Below are positions 24,981 through 33,519 of a stretch of 39,342 nt of DNA, piece by piece. The DNA comes from Nitrobacter sp. 62-13. GTDB taxonomy: Bacteria > Pseudomonadota > Alphaproteobacteria > Rhizobiales > Xanthobacteraceae. Where the stretch lies: contig NZ_MKRN01000004.1 in the NCBI RefSeq assembly GCF_001896955.1, positions 1 through 39,342 on the forward strand, given 5' to 3'. The translations under genes were made by a program, and so were the position numbers. How positions within the stretch are numbered: position 1 is the first letter of the stretch; each line of letters begins with the position of its first letter. The notes beneath the pieces were generated by a model. The model made no database searches, was not told the origin of the DNA, and saw nothing but the letters and a program-made list of their open reading frames with translations.

Positions 24981-25295
24981 TCAAGAGCGTCCGGACAGCT
25001 CATCGGAGGCCGCCTGGCGCGACACAACCCTGTCGCGCAGCCACGAACCTATCGCGCATCCCACAAGATAGGCTCCAAACATTACCAAACCAAGGTCGAG
25101 CCAGTAACCGAACCGACCGGGAACCACATGCGTCACCGCCGTGACGACGAGCGCTGCGACAAATATGGACAGCGCCTGCGCGACCCGCTTCGAGACCGGG
25201 CGGCCGCGATGGACCACGGCGATCCAGCCCATGGCGAAACCCAGCAGCAACGATCCGGCGAGCCAGCCCCAGTGAAACTCCGCCAGATAGACCAT
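24981..25295 (-). CDS. Small membrane protein next to an OmpA-like gene
   Basis: The 104-residue product has three probable spans (about 8-27, 41-59, 66-86) with short basic ends. I do not recognise a family. It starts only 4 bp after the stop of the OmpA-like gene, so the two form an operon and likely work together in the envelope. Confidence 0.7.
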   Translation of the reverse strand: MVYLAEFHWGWLAGSLLLGFAMGWIAVVHRGRPVSKRVAQALSIFVAALVVTAVTHVVPGRFGYWLDLGLVMFGAYLVGCAIGSWLRDRVVSRQAASDELSGRS

Positions 25296-25299
25296 GTCC

Positions 25300-26691
25300 T
25301 TACTGCCTCACAATGAAGTCAATGCGGCGATTCTTGGCCTTGCCCTCGTCGGTGTCGTTGGTGGCGATCGGCTGGGTGCTGCCGTTGCCGATAGGCTTGA
25401 ATCGGTCGGAAGGCATTCCGGCTTTCACCAGGTAGTCCACGACGGCCTGCGCGCGCCGCTCGGATAGCGTCTGATTGAAGGCGGCATCGCCATCGCTGTC
25501 GGTATAGCCGACGATCTCGATCGTGGCCGTCGGACAGCGCAATGCGGTTTCCGTAAGCCGGTCCAGCAGGCCGATGGAATCCGGATCCAGCGTGGCCTGG
25601 CCGGTTTCGAACTGGATCGTGCGCTTGCCCAGCAGGTCGGCGAACAATTGCTGACAGACTGACGGATCGACCGGCGCCGCCGCCGGTTTGACCGACACTT
25701 CCAGTTTCGATTGCCAACCTCGCGGCAGGTCCTTGGGCAGATCGGCGCGGAGCTGCCTAGCCGCCGCATCGTACAGCGCGTCGCCGGACAGTTCGACGTC
25801 CCGGTCGGAGACGACAAGCCGTCCCGTCGACAGCCGCGACAACGAGCCCAGCGCCCGCGTGACGACGGCGTCAAAACCTGCCGGAGCACCGAGACTGGCC
25901 TTGAGCTTGTCGACGACCTTCTCGCCGAACTTGCGGCCGGCCGATGCGACGATCGCTGCATGCACGGCATTGTCGGGCACATAGCCGGTCAACGTCAGCG
26001 TCGCGGCGACCGGATCCTTGTTGGCTTCGAAGATATATGGCGGGGCATGAATGTCGTTGGTGACCGAATATCCCTCCGGCAGGTTCTTCAGCGCCGCCGC
26101 GATCGCCTCGCGGCCGCCGAGTTCGCGCGCCATGCCCGACAGGTTCACCGTTAAATCCGAAATCGTGGCCTTGCCGGTCTTGAGCTTGCCGATTTCGCCG
26201 ATCAGCAATGCGGCCGCCGTTTCGAAACGCGGCGGTGCGCCGCGCGACAAATTCATGCGGTCGGCGATGTCGATGCCGGAAAACGTCGCACGCGCGGCAT
26301 CCAGCAGCTTATTCCTGACCACCGGCAACGGTGCGTTGCCGCTGAGCGTCACCTTTCCGATCCCGCGTTCGATGGTCCAGACGAACGGCTTGGCCTCGGC
26401 GACGAGCGCGGTTCGATCGTTGACCAGCCGCACACCCGGCACGGCCTCGACCGAGGCGACCGCGTTGCTGCGTTCCTGCTCCGAAAACGCCTCGGCGGAG
26501 AACGTGATGTCCCTGCCGGCCGCGCTGATCGAGGTCTTGTCGAGAACGCTGCCCTTGAGCGCGGCGTCGGCATGCGCGCTCAGATCGGCTTCCAGCGGGC
26601 CCGTGGTGGTCCAGGCGGCCAACACCCAAAGGATGACAAGGGGGATGACGCCCGGCCACCATTTGCTGCTCCACCTGAAAAATCCGCGCAT
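25300..26691 (-). CDS. OmpA-family protein with BON-like repeats and an N-terminal membrane anchor
   Basis: The 463-residue product starts at the ATG at 26691 (MRGFFRWSSKWW). One membrane span follows (about 14-30, IPLVILWVLAAWTTT). Then there are two or three BON-like beta-alpha units (FVWTIERGIGKVTLSGNAP, TLTLTGYVPDNAVHAAIVASAG in part, RLVVSDRDVELSGDA). The C-terminal OmpA-like domain has TIEIVGYTDSDGDAAFNQTLSERRAQAVV (in part) and GKAKNRRIDFIV, the peptidoglycan-binding signature. The plan resembles mycobacterial OmpATb/ArfA: anchored in the inner membrane with the domain facing the periplasm. A partner small membrane protein follows 4 bp later. Confidence 0.85.
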   Translation of the reverse strand: MRGFFRWSSKWWPGVIPLVILWVLAAWTTTGPLEADLSAHADAALKGSVLDKTSISAAGRDITFSAEAFSEQERSNAVASVEAVPGVRLVNDRTALVAEAKPFVWTIERGIGKVTLSGNAPLPVVRNKLLDAARATFSGIDIADRMNLSRGAPPRFETAAALLIGEIGKLKTGKATISDLTVNLSGMARELGGREAIAAALKNLPEGYSVTNDIHAPPYIFEANKDPVAATLTLTGYVPDNAVHAAIVASAGRKFGEKVVDKLKASLGAPAGFDAVVTRALGSLSRLSTGRLVVSDRDVELSGDALYDAAARQLRADLPKDLPRGWQSKLEVSVKPAAAPVDPSVCQQLFADLLGKRTIQFETGQATLDPDSIGLLDRLTETALRCPTATIEIVGYTDSDGDAAFNQTLSERRAQAVVDYLVKAGMPSDRFKPIGNGSTQPIATNDTDEGKAKNRRIDFIVRQ

Positions 26692-26965
26692 TCGATATCC
26701 TGTGTCGCGCAAACCTGCCGGCTCGCCGGCGGACCGGGATCGTGGGATCCGGGCCAGCATCATCCCGAGCGCGCACCGGGCAAGACCGGATGCCGATTCG
26801 GCCGGCGGCGTGCTGGAAATGAAGAGAAAACAAACCCTTGCCGGGCTGTCAAACCGGAAATAAAGCGCAAGCCTCGTCGCCGCGGGCCGGAGGCCCGGAT
26901 AACCGTTTCTTCAACCGTTTCCGACTAAAGACGTCATCGACAATAAGGGTCGGCTGGTCAACGCG

Positions 26966-28024
26966 ATGAAGCAGCTCCGCAACGCCGTCATTCGCGCCGG
27001 GCTGGAGGCGCTGTATTTCAGCGGCGCTCATCATCTGCTGCGACCAATGTTCGCGGGCATCGGAACGATCTTCATGCTGCACCACGTGCGGCCGCGCCGA
27101 GACAATCCGTTCCAGCCCAATCATCACCTGGAAGTGACTCCCGAATTTCTGCGCATGACGCTGGCCCATGTCCGGTCGCGCGGGATCGATATCGTGACCG
27201 CCGACGAGATGCATCGCCGCTTGAGCGAACGCGATTTCTCGCGGCGGTTCGCGTGCTTCACCTTCGACGACGGCTACCGCGACAACCGCGACTTCGCGCT
27301 GCCGGCGATGCGCGACTACGATGCGCCGCTCACCGTCTATGTCGCGAACGACTTCGCGGACGGAGCCGGTCGCCTCTGGTGGGTCGCGCTCGAACGCATC
27401 ATCGCGGTCGCCGACCGGATCGACAGCACGATCGGAGACACCGCCATCCGTCTCGATACCCGCACGGTCGAAGACAAGCAGGCTGCGTTCATTCAACTCC
27501 ACGATCTGCTGCGCGGGCTTCCGGACGATCGCGACATCGCACACGCGATCGGCCAATTGTGCGCACGCCATGGCATCGATGAGGCCGCTATCAGCCGGGA
27601 GTTGTGTCTGTCCTGGGACGAGCTGAAGCCGTTCGCCGCCGATCCGCTGGTCACCATCGGCGCCCATACCGTCAGCCACTGCAACCTCGCAAAGCGGAGC
27701 GAGCAGCAGGCGCTTCAGGAGATCACCGCCAGCCGGGCGCGGATCGAAGCGGTCTTGCAGCACCCCGTGGTCCATCTCGCCTATCCCTACGGCGACCGCG
27801 GCGCTGCCGGCCCGCGGGAGTTCGCTTTCGCCAGCGCGGCCGGCTTCAAAACAGCCGTCACCACGCGACCCGGCATGATCTTCGCCGAAAATGCGGAGCA
27901 TCCGACGGCGCTGCCGCGGATTTCCCTCAACGGAAATTATCAGACCGCCCGTGTCCTGCCGGTGCTGACGTCGGGCGCCGCCACCGCCATGTGGAACGGT
28001 TTCCGCCGCGTCGACGCCACGTAA
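26966..28024 (+). CDS. Polysaccharide deacetylase family protein
   Basis: The 352-residue product carries NodB-type (CE4) motifs: MLHHVRP (about 37-43), FTFDDGYRDN (98-107, catalytic base and metal Asp D101/D102), GAHTVSHCNL (232-241, metal His H234 and H238) and LAYPYGD (271-277). The active-site set is therefore complete. It has no clear signal peptide. Related proteins remove N-acetyl groups from surface polysaccharide or peptidoglycan. It diverges from the OmpA-like gene across 274 bp, in which I see no operator or small gene. Confidence 0.9.
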   Translation: MKQLRNAVIRAGLEALYFSGAHHLLRPMFAGIGTIFMLHHVRPRRDNPFQPNHHLEVTPEFLRMTLAHVRSRGIDIVTADEMHRRLSERDFSRRFACFTFDDGYRDNRDFALPAMRDYDAPLTVYVANDFADGAGRLWWVALERIIAVADRIDSTIGDTAIRLDTRTVEDKQAAFIQLHDLLRGLPDDRDIAHAIGQLCARHGIDEAAISRELCLSWDELKPFAADPLVTIGAHTVSHCNLAKRSEQQALQEITASRARIEAVLQHPVVHLAYPYGDRGAAGPREFAFASAAGFKTAVTTRPGMIFAENAEHPTALPRISLNGNYQTARVLPVLTSGAATAMWNGFRRVDAT

Positions 28025-28065
28025 CAACCCGCGGCAAATGTCCGAGCCACCGCTGCACGTCCGTG

Positions 28066-29865
28066 TTACGCTGCCGGGATGGCTTCGGAGCCGCTCCAGG
28101 GCCGCGCGGGCGAAGCGAGACCGATCAGCCGTCCCTGGATGTAGTCGCAACCCCAGTCACGCAGCATGACGGCAGATTGCTCGTCCTGAACCCATTCGGC
28201 CACCGTCTTGATATCAAGACGCCGCGCCAGATCGATCAGCGTCTGCACGAACGCCCGATCGTCCGGAGAGCCCGCGATATTCTGCACGAACGCGCCGTCG
28301 ACCTTGACGATATCCACGCCGAGCCTGCGCAGGTTGCGGAACGAGGTGTAGCCGGCGCCGAAATCGTCGATCGCAATCTGGCTGCCGAAGCTCTTCAGCC
28401 GCGTGACGAATTCCCTGACGCCGTCGATATCCTGAATCGCAACAGTTTCGGTGATCTCGACGATCAGGCGTTCGGCGACGCCGGGATGGGCGCCCATCAA
28501 CGATTCGATCGCCGCCCACCAGTCGGCATCCATCGTGGTCTCCGGCGAGATGTTGATGCTGAGCCGGACGCCGGGCGCTTCGGCAAGTTCGGCGATCACA
28601 AGCTCGAGCACGCGATGGTCGACCAGGCGGATCAGGCCGAGTTTCTCCGCAACCGGCACCACGTCCGGCGCGAGAAGGAACTGGCCGTCCTGCTGGCGCA
28701 TCCGCACCAGGCACTCGTAGAAAGCCGGCTCGCGCGTACGTGCATCGACCACCGGCTCGAAGGCGGTAAGAATGCGCCGCTCGTTCAACGCGGTGACGAT
28801 CTCGTCGGTGACCCGGATGTTGGTCCGCCGCTGCGCGTCTCGAGCGACATCGGGCCGCCACACCGCGAACGACCCGCTGCGGCGGCTTTTGGCGGCTTCG
28901 AGAACCTCCTGCGCACGATTAATGGCTTCATCGGCCGTGCGTGCGTAGCGCGGGGCGAGGACCGCGCCGATCGAGGCGGTGACCGAGACCGGCCCCGACG
29001 TGGTCGGCACGATCTCGTCGCGAATGCCGGCCAGAAGCCGCTCCGCGGCGACATGCATGTCGTCGCTCGTGCAGTTCATCAGGATCAGCCCGAACTTGTT
29101 CCCGGAAAAGCGGCCGAGCACGTCGCCGCCGCGCATGCGCGCGCGAATACGCCGGGCGACCTCGCCGATCACCTCGTCGGCGACATCGAAGCCGAAGGCG
29201 TCGTTGATGCGCGCAAGATGGTCGATGCCGAACAGCAGGAACGCGAATGACGACCGGTAGCGCGCCGCTTCCTCGAGCGCGGCCGCGAGCGCGGCCGTCA
29301 GATGCGTGCGATTGAGTTCGCCGGTCAGGGCATCGTTTCGTGACAGCCTGACAAGCTGCTCGTCGCGGGCGCGCCGCTCATTCTCGAGCCGCACGATACC
29401 TTCGACACGCACCGCCTTGCCGTCCGCACCGGCGAACCAGCAGCCGGATTCCTCGATCCAGAGCATCGGAGCCGAGGCGCTGGCGCGCACGCCGTATTCG
29501 ATGCGGTAGGCCACGCCCTCTCCCGGACGCCGGTCAGGCGCCGTACCCAACAGGATGTCGGCCCGGATCGACCCGGACGGCTCGATCAGCCGGGCCAGAC
29601 CGGCGCCGGTTGCGAGCGAAGCAGGCTCGATATCCCTGAAGATCGATGCCGCCCCCTCGGTCCAGGTCATGACATCGCTGGCCACGTCCCAGACGAAGGC
29701 AGCCCGACCGAGCGCGGCGAGAATGGATGAAACCTCAGGCCAGCCCTGTGGCCCGTCAGCAATCTGCGGCGTGCTTGCGCCGGACGGAGACTTGGCTGCG
29801 GGAGAGGTCGCGGATGTCACGTTTGCCTCGTTTTGGGACGCAGACAGGTGATTCCCCCAAAGCAT
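28066..29865 (-). CDS. GGDEF-EAL protein: degenerate cyclase site, likely active c-di-GMP phosphodiesterase
   Basis: The 599-residue product starts at the ATG at 29865 with GGGAGG upstream. A PAS-like sensor region comes first (about 40-165). The GGDEF domain follows (about 170-330), but its site reads SGNKF (254-258) in place of GGDEF, so cyclase activity is unlikely. The EAL domain (about 350-590) keeps ECL for EAL (384-386), NISPET, EITET, IDDFGAGYTSF, VKVDGAF, VAEWVQDE and GCDYIQG, that is, the metal and catalytic residues. It should lower c-di-GMP, with the dead GGDEF perhaps binding GTP as a control. No membrane span is present. Confidence 0.92.
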   Translation of the reverse strand: MLWGNHLSASQNEANVTSATSPAAKSPSGASTPQIADGPQGWPEVSSILAALGRAAFVWDVASDVMTWTEGAASIFRDIEPASLATGAGLARLIEPSGSIRADILLGTAPDRRPGEGVAYRIEYGVRASASAPMLWIEESGCWFAGADGKAVRVEGIVRLENERRARDEQLVRLSRNDALTGELNRTHLTAALAAALEEAARYRSSFAFLLFGIDHLARINDAFGFDVADEVIGEVARRIRARMRGGDVLGRFSGNKFGLILMNCTSDDMHVAAERLLAGIRDEIVPTTSGPVSVTASIGAVLAPRYARTADEAINRAQEVLEAAKSRRSGSFAVWRPDVARDAQRRTNIRVTDEIVTALNERRILTAFEPVVDARTREPAFYECLVRMRQQDGQFLLAPDVVPVAEKLGLIRLVDHRVLELVIAELAEAPGVRLSINISPETTMDADWWAAIESLMGAHPGVAERLIVEITETVAIQDIDGVREFVTRLKSFGSQIAIDDFGAGYTSFRNLRRLGVDIVKVDGAFVQNIAGSPDDRAFVQTLIDLARRLDIKTVAEWVQDEQSAVMLRDWGCDYIQGRLIGLASPARPWSGSEAIPAA

Positions 29866-30038
29866 AGGACCTCCCTGCCGCCAGGCAAAGCTCATAAACG
29901 CCCGAAAAAGCCGGTCATTTACCGAGGGAACCGGGCCGCGCCCGTCCTCGATGCCGCCCGGCACGGCCCTTGCGAGGCTGATCGCAACGGCGAATGCCTG
30001 TCCCGAAACAGCACATCCGCCGGGAACGAGGTTAACAG

Positions 30039-30347
30039 ATGATGATCACGCAAACCGGTCGGACGGCTGCAACCGCACATGCGCGGGACGACAATATCGC
30101 GACGAGGCCCGGCGGCACTGCGGCGGTATCCGTCGTCACGCCGCTTGAGCGTCCGCCGGTTTCGCGATCCCTGGCGCGCCACGACGCGTCCTTCGTCACG
30201 CAACTGATCGCCATGGCACAGCACAGCCCGCAAACGCGGACGTTGCGCCGAGCCGAGCCGCAGGTCGCGCGTGCCGCCTATCATTCAACGAACAAACAGA
30301 ACCAGGCCAATGCGCAGGCGGCTCCGCGGCTGCTGCGCGTCATTTGA
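30039..30347 (+). CDS. Small hypothetical protein, 102 aa
   Basis: The ATG at 30039 has an upstream GAGG. The first 45 residues look disordered (Thr/Ala/Arg-rich); the end contains DASFVTQLIAMAQHSPQTRTLRRAEP (in part), a pattern I recall from small conserved proteins in Bradyrhizobium relatives. There is no signal peptide or span. Its function is unknown. Confidence 0.65.
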   Translation: MMITQTGRTAATAHARDDNIATRPGGTAAVSVVTPLERPPVSRSLARHDASFVTQLIAMAQHSPQTRTLRRAEPQVARAAYHSTNKQNQANAQAAPRLLRVI

Positions 30348-30363
30348 GTTCACGCTGGTTGTA

Positions 30364-30418
30364 GATCGCATCGATCCAAAATCGTGAACATGATCCATTC
30401 CAGTAAAGGGATGCGATC
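30364..30418. repeat. Inverted-repeat element, 55 bp
   Basis: GATCGCATC (30364-30372) and GATGCGATC (30410-30418) are exact inverse complements flanking a 37-bp centre. The element lies in the 118-bp convergent gap between the small hypothetical gene and the next leftward gene. It may act as a bidirectional terminator or be a dispersed repeat. Confidence 0.5.
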
Positions 30419-30465
30419 GGAAAGCCGCTGAGCACTTTATCCCCGCCCTCTCGTGGTCCGATCCT

Positions 30466-31131
30466 TCAGGGCAGGTTTGGCTTGGATTTAGCGGGCTCAC
30501 CGGACAATGTCGGCGTCCCGATGCCCGGCTTGACGTCGGCCGCCGGAATATCAGGAGGCTGCCCGTCTGCGGCGGTTTCCAGGTGAACGACCACCGTCTC
30601 CGGCGTGCTGTTCGCAACCGGTTCGGCGATGGATGCAACCGTCGGACCGCCGGACGCCAGCGGCGAAACAGATACCGGCGTGGAAGCGGGCGGGTCGAAA
30701 CGCGGCTCGGACGCCGGGACCTCGGTCGCCGGTGGCGAGGGTGCGGCCTTCGCGCGGGCCGGCCGCCGCGCCCGCAAGGCGATACCGGACAGGAAATCGA
30801 CCAGCGCCAGCAGCGTCAGCATGAAATAGGTCGATGTACCGAACTGCGGCAGCATCACGAATTCCACCGCGGCGCCGCCGAACACCATCAGCGCCAGCAT
30901 GTGGTCGGTGAGGTATTTGCCGCCGGCACGGGAGCTTTTGATGATCTCGAGCAGCAGGAGGACGATGCCGAGCGCAAGCAGCACGTCGCCGAGCGTCACC
31001 GGCAATGCCACGCCAGATACCAGCGCCAACGTGAAAACGGGCTCCGTCAACAGGACGCCCGGCATCAGGAAGACGATGATATTGCAGATCGCGAGAGGAA
31101 TAAGGAGCAGTGGAAAACCGATCATGGACAT
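30466..31131 (-). CDS. Membrane protein with a proline-rich tail
   Basis: The 221-residue product starts at the ATG at 31131, with GGAGG 7 bp upstream. It has three to four membrane spans (about 1-120: PLLLIPLAICNIIVFLMPGVLL in part, VTLGDVLLALGIVLLLLEII, YFMLTLLALVDFLSGIAL). The cytoplasmic or periplasmic tail (about 125-221) is rich in Pro, Ala and Ser and probably disordered. I do not recognise the family. Confidence 0.75.
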   Translation of the reverse strand: MSMIGFPLLLIPLAICNIIVFLMPGVLLTEPVFTLALVSGVALPVTLGDVLLALGIVLLLLEIIKSSRAGGKYLTDHMLALMVFGGAAVEFVMLPQFGTSTYFMLTLLALVDFLSGIALRARRPARAKAAPSPPATEVPASEPRFDPPASTPVSVSPLASGGPTVASIAEPVANSTPETVVVHLETAADGQPPDIPAADVKPGIGTPTLSGEPAKSKPNLP

Positions 31132-31267
31132 CGGCAAGCCTCCTTCATTCAAGCGGGAGGGTCGAATTCGCGCCGAATCCACCCTGCCCCTTCTCGCTCC
31201 TTATCCGGGTTATTTATGCCGGATTATGCCCCGGCCTGTTTTCCCGGAAGCCTGAAACGAGGCCGGA

Positions 31268-31453
31268 TCAGGAGTCGGTCTTCGCCTTCAAGACCTGACG
31301 GCCCTTGTACATGCCGGTCTTCAGGTCGAGATGGTGAGGGCGTCGCAGTTCGCCGGAATCCTTGTCCTCGACATAGGTCGGCTTTTTGATTGCGTCCGCC
31401 GAACGGCGCATGCCACGCCGCGAGGGCGATGTTTTTCTTCTTGGAACGGCCAT
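31268..31453 (-). CDS. rpmF: 50S ribosomal protein L32
   Basis: The 61-residue product is a standard alphaproteobacterial L32, beginning [20 protein letters not shown] and carrying the family block [20 protein letters not shown], with no zinc-cysteine pairs, as is normal for this lineage. AAGGA precedes the ATG. It follows mtgA by 146 bp on the same strand, a common alphaproteobacterial order. Confidence 0.97.
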   Translation of the reverse strand: MAVPRRKTSPSRRGMRRSADAIKKPTYVEDKDSGELRRPHHLDLKTGMYKGRQVLKAKTDS

Positions 31454-31599
31454 GTCGGTGTCCTTGCAGGATGATGTTGTTGTCGGAGTTCCCGGGAGTA
31501 ACGCCCATAGTCAGGTGCGCCCGGCTCCTGAACGCCGCCAACTGAAATGCTGATTAAGGCCGCGCTTATAATGGAAGGAACGCCCCAAAGCTAGGGCTG

Positions 31600-32307
31600 C
31601 TATCGGTCAAAATAGCCGGGAGCAGCCTGGGAGCCACGATTGTCGCGCCAGCAAATGCGCAGTTCGGCGGCCTTCGCCCGGACCATATAGGTTCCAGCCA
31701 GCCGGCGCACCCCCGGTCCGGGCTTTCGGGCGCTGCGCCTGACCGGATTGGGCAGAATCGCAGCCATGAGCGCGGCTTCCCGCGCCGTCAGGCTGGCAGC
31801 GGAGCGCCCGAACGCATAGCGGGAACCGGCCTCGGCTCCGAACTGGCCGCCCGGCCCCCACTCGGCGATGTTCAGATAGATTTCGAGGATCCGCTGCTTG
31901 GGCACCACGGCGTCGATCCACATCGCCAGCGGAAATTCCAGCGCCTTGCGAATAAAACTGCGCCCCGGCCACAGAAACAGGTTTTTCGCGACCTGTTGCG
32001 TGATGGTCGAGCCGCCGCGCCTCACCTCGCCGTCCTCGGCATCGTCGATAACCTCTCGCAGCGAGTCCCAGTCGATGCCGTGATGGCTGCAGAACTTGGC
32101 ATCCTCCGACGCGATCACGGAGCGCGGCAGCGCCGGCGACATCGCCGCGAAATCGATCCACTGCCGCGACATCGGCGCGCCGGACAGCTTGCGCCATATC
32201 ATCAGCGTCGAGACCGGATGGCCGGTCCGGTACAGCGGCGTCAGCACATAGGGCAAAAGCAGCAGGCCGACGGTGGCCAGCAGCGCGACACGGATCGCCC
32301 GCCGCAT
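31600..32307 (-). CDS. mtgA: Monofunctional biosynthetic peptidoglycan transglycosylase
   Basis: The 235-residue product has an N-terminal membrane anchor (about 5-24) and a family 51 glycosyltransferase domain: [17 protein letters not shown] (63-79, catalytic E68), [17 protein letters not shown] (about 95-111) and [19 protein letters not shown] (about 141-159, second glutamate). It polymerises lipid II into glycan chains without a transpeptidase domain. Its ATG has no clear ribosome binding site of its own. It overlaps the stop of a 35-codon small ORF (TGATG), suggesting that translation is coupled. Confidence 0.95.
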   Translation of the reverse strand: MRRAIRVALLATVGLLLLPYVLTPLYRTGHPVSTLMIWRKLSGAPMSRQWIDFAAMSPALPRSVIASEDAKFCSHHGIDWDSLREVIDDAEDGEVRRGGSTITQQVAKNLFLWPGRSFIRKALEFPLAMWIDAVVPKQRILEIYLNIAEWGPGGQFGAEAGSRYAFGRSAASLTAREAALMAAILPNPVRRSARKPGPGVRRLAGTYMVRAKAAELRICWRDNRGSQAAPGYFDR

Positions 32308-32414
32308 CAGGCCGCGTCGCCTGCGAGGATGGACCGCTGGACGGGTTCACCGGGTCCGCCCCAACCATTCAGCAGATCGCTTTTGACGGCATTGAAGCCG
32401 GCGAAAGCTGGCAT
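32307..32414 (-). CDS. Small ORF (35 aa) translationally coupled to mtgA
   Basis: It has an ATG at 32414 with a strong AAGAAGGAG 6 bp upstream, an open frame of 35 codons and a TGA at 32309-32307 that shares a base with the mtgA ATG. The peptide begins [20 protein letters not shown] and is not obviously hydrophobic. The strong ribosome site here and its lack at mtgA suggest that mtgA is translated by re-initiation after this ORF. Whether the peptide itself has a function cannot be told. Confidence 0.5.
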   Translation of the reverse strand: MPAFAGFNAVKSDLLNGWGGPGEPVQRSILAGDAA

Positions 32415-32451
32415 CGAGAACTCCTTCTTGCCGGATCATATCACAGCCGAA

Positions 32452-32466
32452 CCGGCATATTGCCGG
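32452..32466. promoter_or_regulatory. Palindrome between divergent mtgA and ispA
   Basis: CCGGCA-TAT-TGCCGG is a perfect 15-bp dyad, 38 bp upstream of the small ORF before mtgA and about 118 bp before the ispA start. A rightward TTGACG (32478-32483), 17 bp, GATTGT (32501-32506) could be the ispA promoter, with a weak -10. The dyad may be a shared operator. Confidence 0.3.
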
Positions 32467-32583
32467 ATCGGACGGAATTGACGAAGCCGGTACCATGAAC
32501 GATTGTCGCCAAAATCGACCGGACGGGCCGTCGAGGCGCTCCTGTCGTCATTCCCTCAAAGCTATTATTGGAGCCCCTTTTTG

Positions 32584-33510
32584 ATGACGTCAGGACTTTC
32601 ATCCACCGATTTCGCGAAACGCCTCGACAGGACGGCCGACGAGACCGAGGCCCTGCTGGGCAAATTGCTGTGCGACACGGTGTTGCCGGACGAGATCGCG
32701 CGCCCGAAGCGTCTGATGGACGCCATGCGCTATTCCTCGCTCGGCGGCGGCAAGCGGCTGCGGCCGTTCCTGGTGGTCGAAAGCTCGGCGGTGTTCGACG
32801 TTCCGCGTGACGCCGCGCTGCTGGCCGGCGCGGCACTCGAATGCATCCATTGCTATTCGCTGATCCATGACGACCTGCCGGCGATGGACAACAGCGACCT
32901 TCGCCGCGGCCGTCCCACCCTGCACAAGACGACGGACGACGCCACGGCGATCCTCGCCGGGGACGGACTGCTGACGCTCGCCTTCGACATCATCACCCGC
33001 GACGAGGTCCACAAGGATCCGACGGTCCGCCTGTTGCTGACGCGCGCGCTGGCGCGCGCCGCCGGCATCGGCGGCATGGTCGGCGGACAAATACTCGACC
33101 TCGCCGGTGAGGGGCGCTTCGGCGATCGCGAGCCGGTGGATGTCGCCCGTTTGCAGCAGATGAAAACCGGCGCCCTGCTCCGCTACGGCTGCATCGCCGG
33201 CGCGTTGCTCGGCCAGGCCTCGCAGAAGGATTATCAGGCGCTCGATACCTACGGCCGCGCGCTCGGCGAGGCGTTCCAGATCGCCGACGACCTTCTCGAC
33301 GTCGAAGGCGATGCCGCCGCGCTCGGCAAACCCGCGGGAGCCGACGCCGCGCTCGGCAAAACGACCTTCGTCACCCAGCTTGGCATCGACGGCGCCAAGC
33401 AGCGCGTCCGCGACCTTCTGGCGAAGGCTGACGAGGCGTTGTCGGCCTTCGGCGCGCGCGGCGACGTGCTGCGCGCCGCCGCGCATTTCGTCGCCGACCG
33501 CAAGAATTGA
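32584..33510 (+). CDS. ispA: Farnesyl diphosphate synthase (IspA-type polyprenyl synthetase)
   Basis: The 308-residue product starts at the ATG at 32584 with GGAG upstream; an in-frame 32503 start adds a non-conserved stretch. It has SSLGGGKRLRP (about 51-61), the first Asp-rich motif HDDLPAMDNSDLRRGRPT (about 95-112) and the second, FQIADDLLDVEGD, followed by GKPAGADAALGKTTFV (in part). It condenses IPP with DMAPP/GPP to farnesyl diphosphate, the precursor for undecaprenyl phosphate, quinones and hopanoids. It lies next to mtgA, which polymerises the undecaprenyl-linked cell-wall precursor. Confidence 0.95.
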   Translation: MTSGLSSTDFAKRLDRTADETEALLGKLLCDTVLPDEIARPKRLMDAMRYSSLGGGKRLRPFLVVESSAVFDVPRDAALLAGAALECIHCYSLIHDDLPAMDNSDLRRGRPTLHKTTDDATAILAGDGLLTLAFDIITRDEVHKDPTVRLLLTRALARAAGIGGMVGGQILDLAGEGRFGDREPVDVARLQQMKTGALLRYGCIAGALLGQASQKDYQALDTYGRALGEAFQIADDLLDVEGDAAALGKPAGADAALGKTTFVTQLGIDGAKQRVRDLLAKADEALSAFGARGDVLRAAAHFVADRKN

Positions 33511-33519
33511 AGGGCAGCG

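Noticed and set aside
26849-28150. Leftward open frame (433 codons) opposite the polysaccharide deacetylase
   Set aside because: The deacetylase has its full set of catalytic motifs; this frame has none.
27604-29250. Long rightward open frame (548 codons) across the deacetylase end and the GGDEF-EAL gene
   Set aside because: It is antisense to clear protein families, rich in Arg/Pro/His as expected of a GC-rich shadow frame, and shows no domain.
31560-31580. TATAAT on the plus strand between mtgA and rpmF
   Set aside because: The core TTATAA is symmetrical, there is no -35 partner, and a rightward transcript would only be antisense to mtgA.
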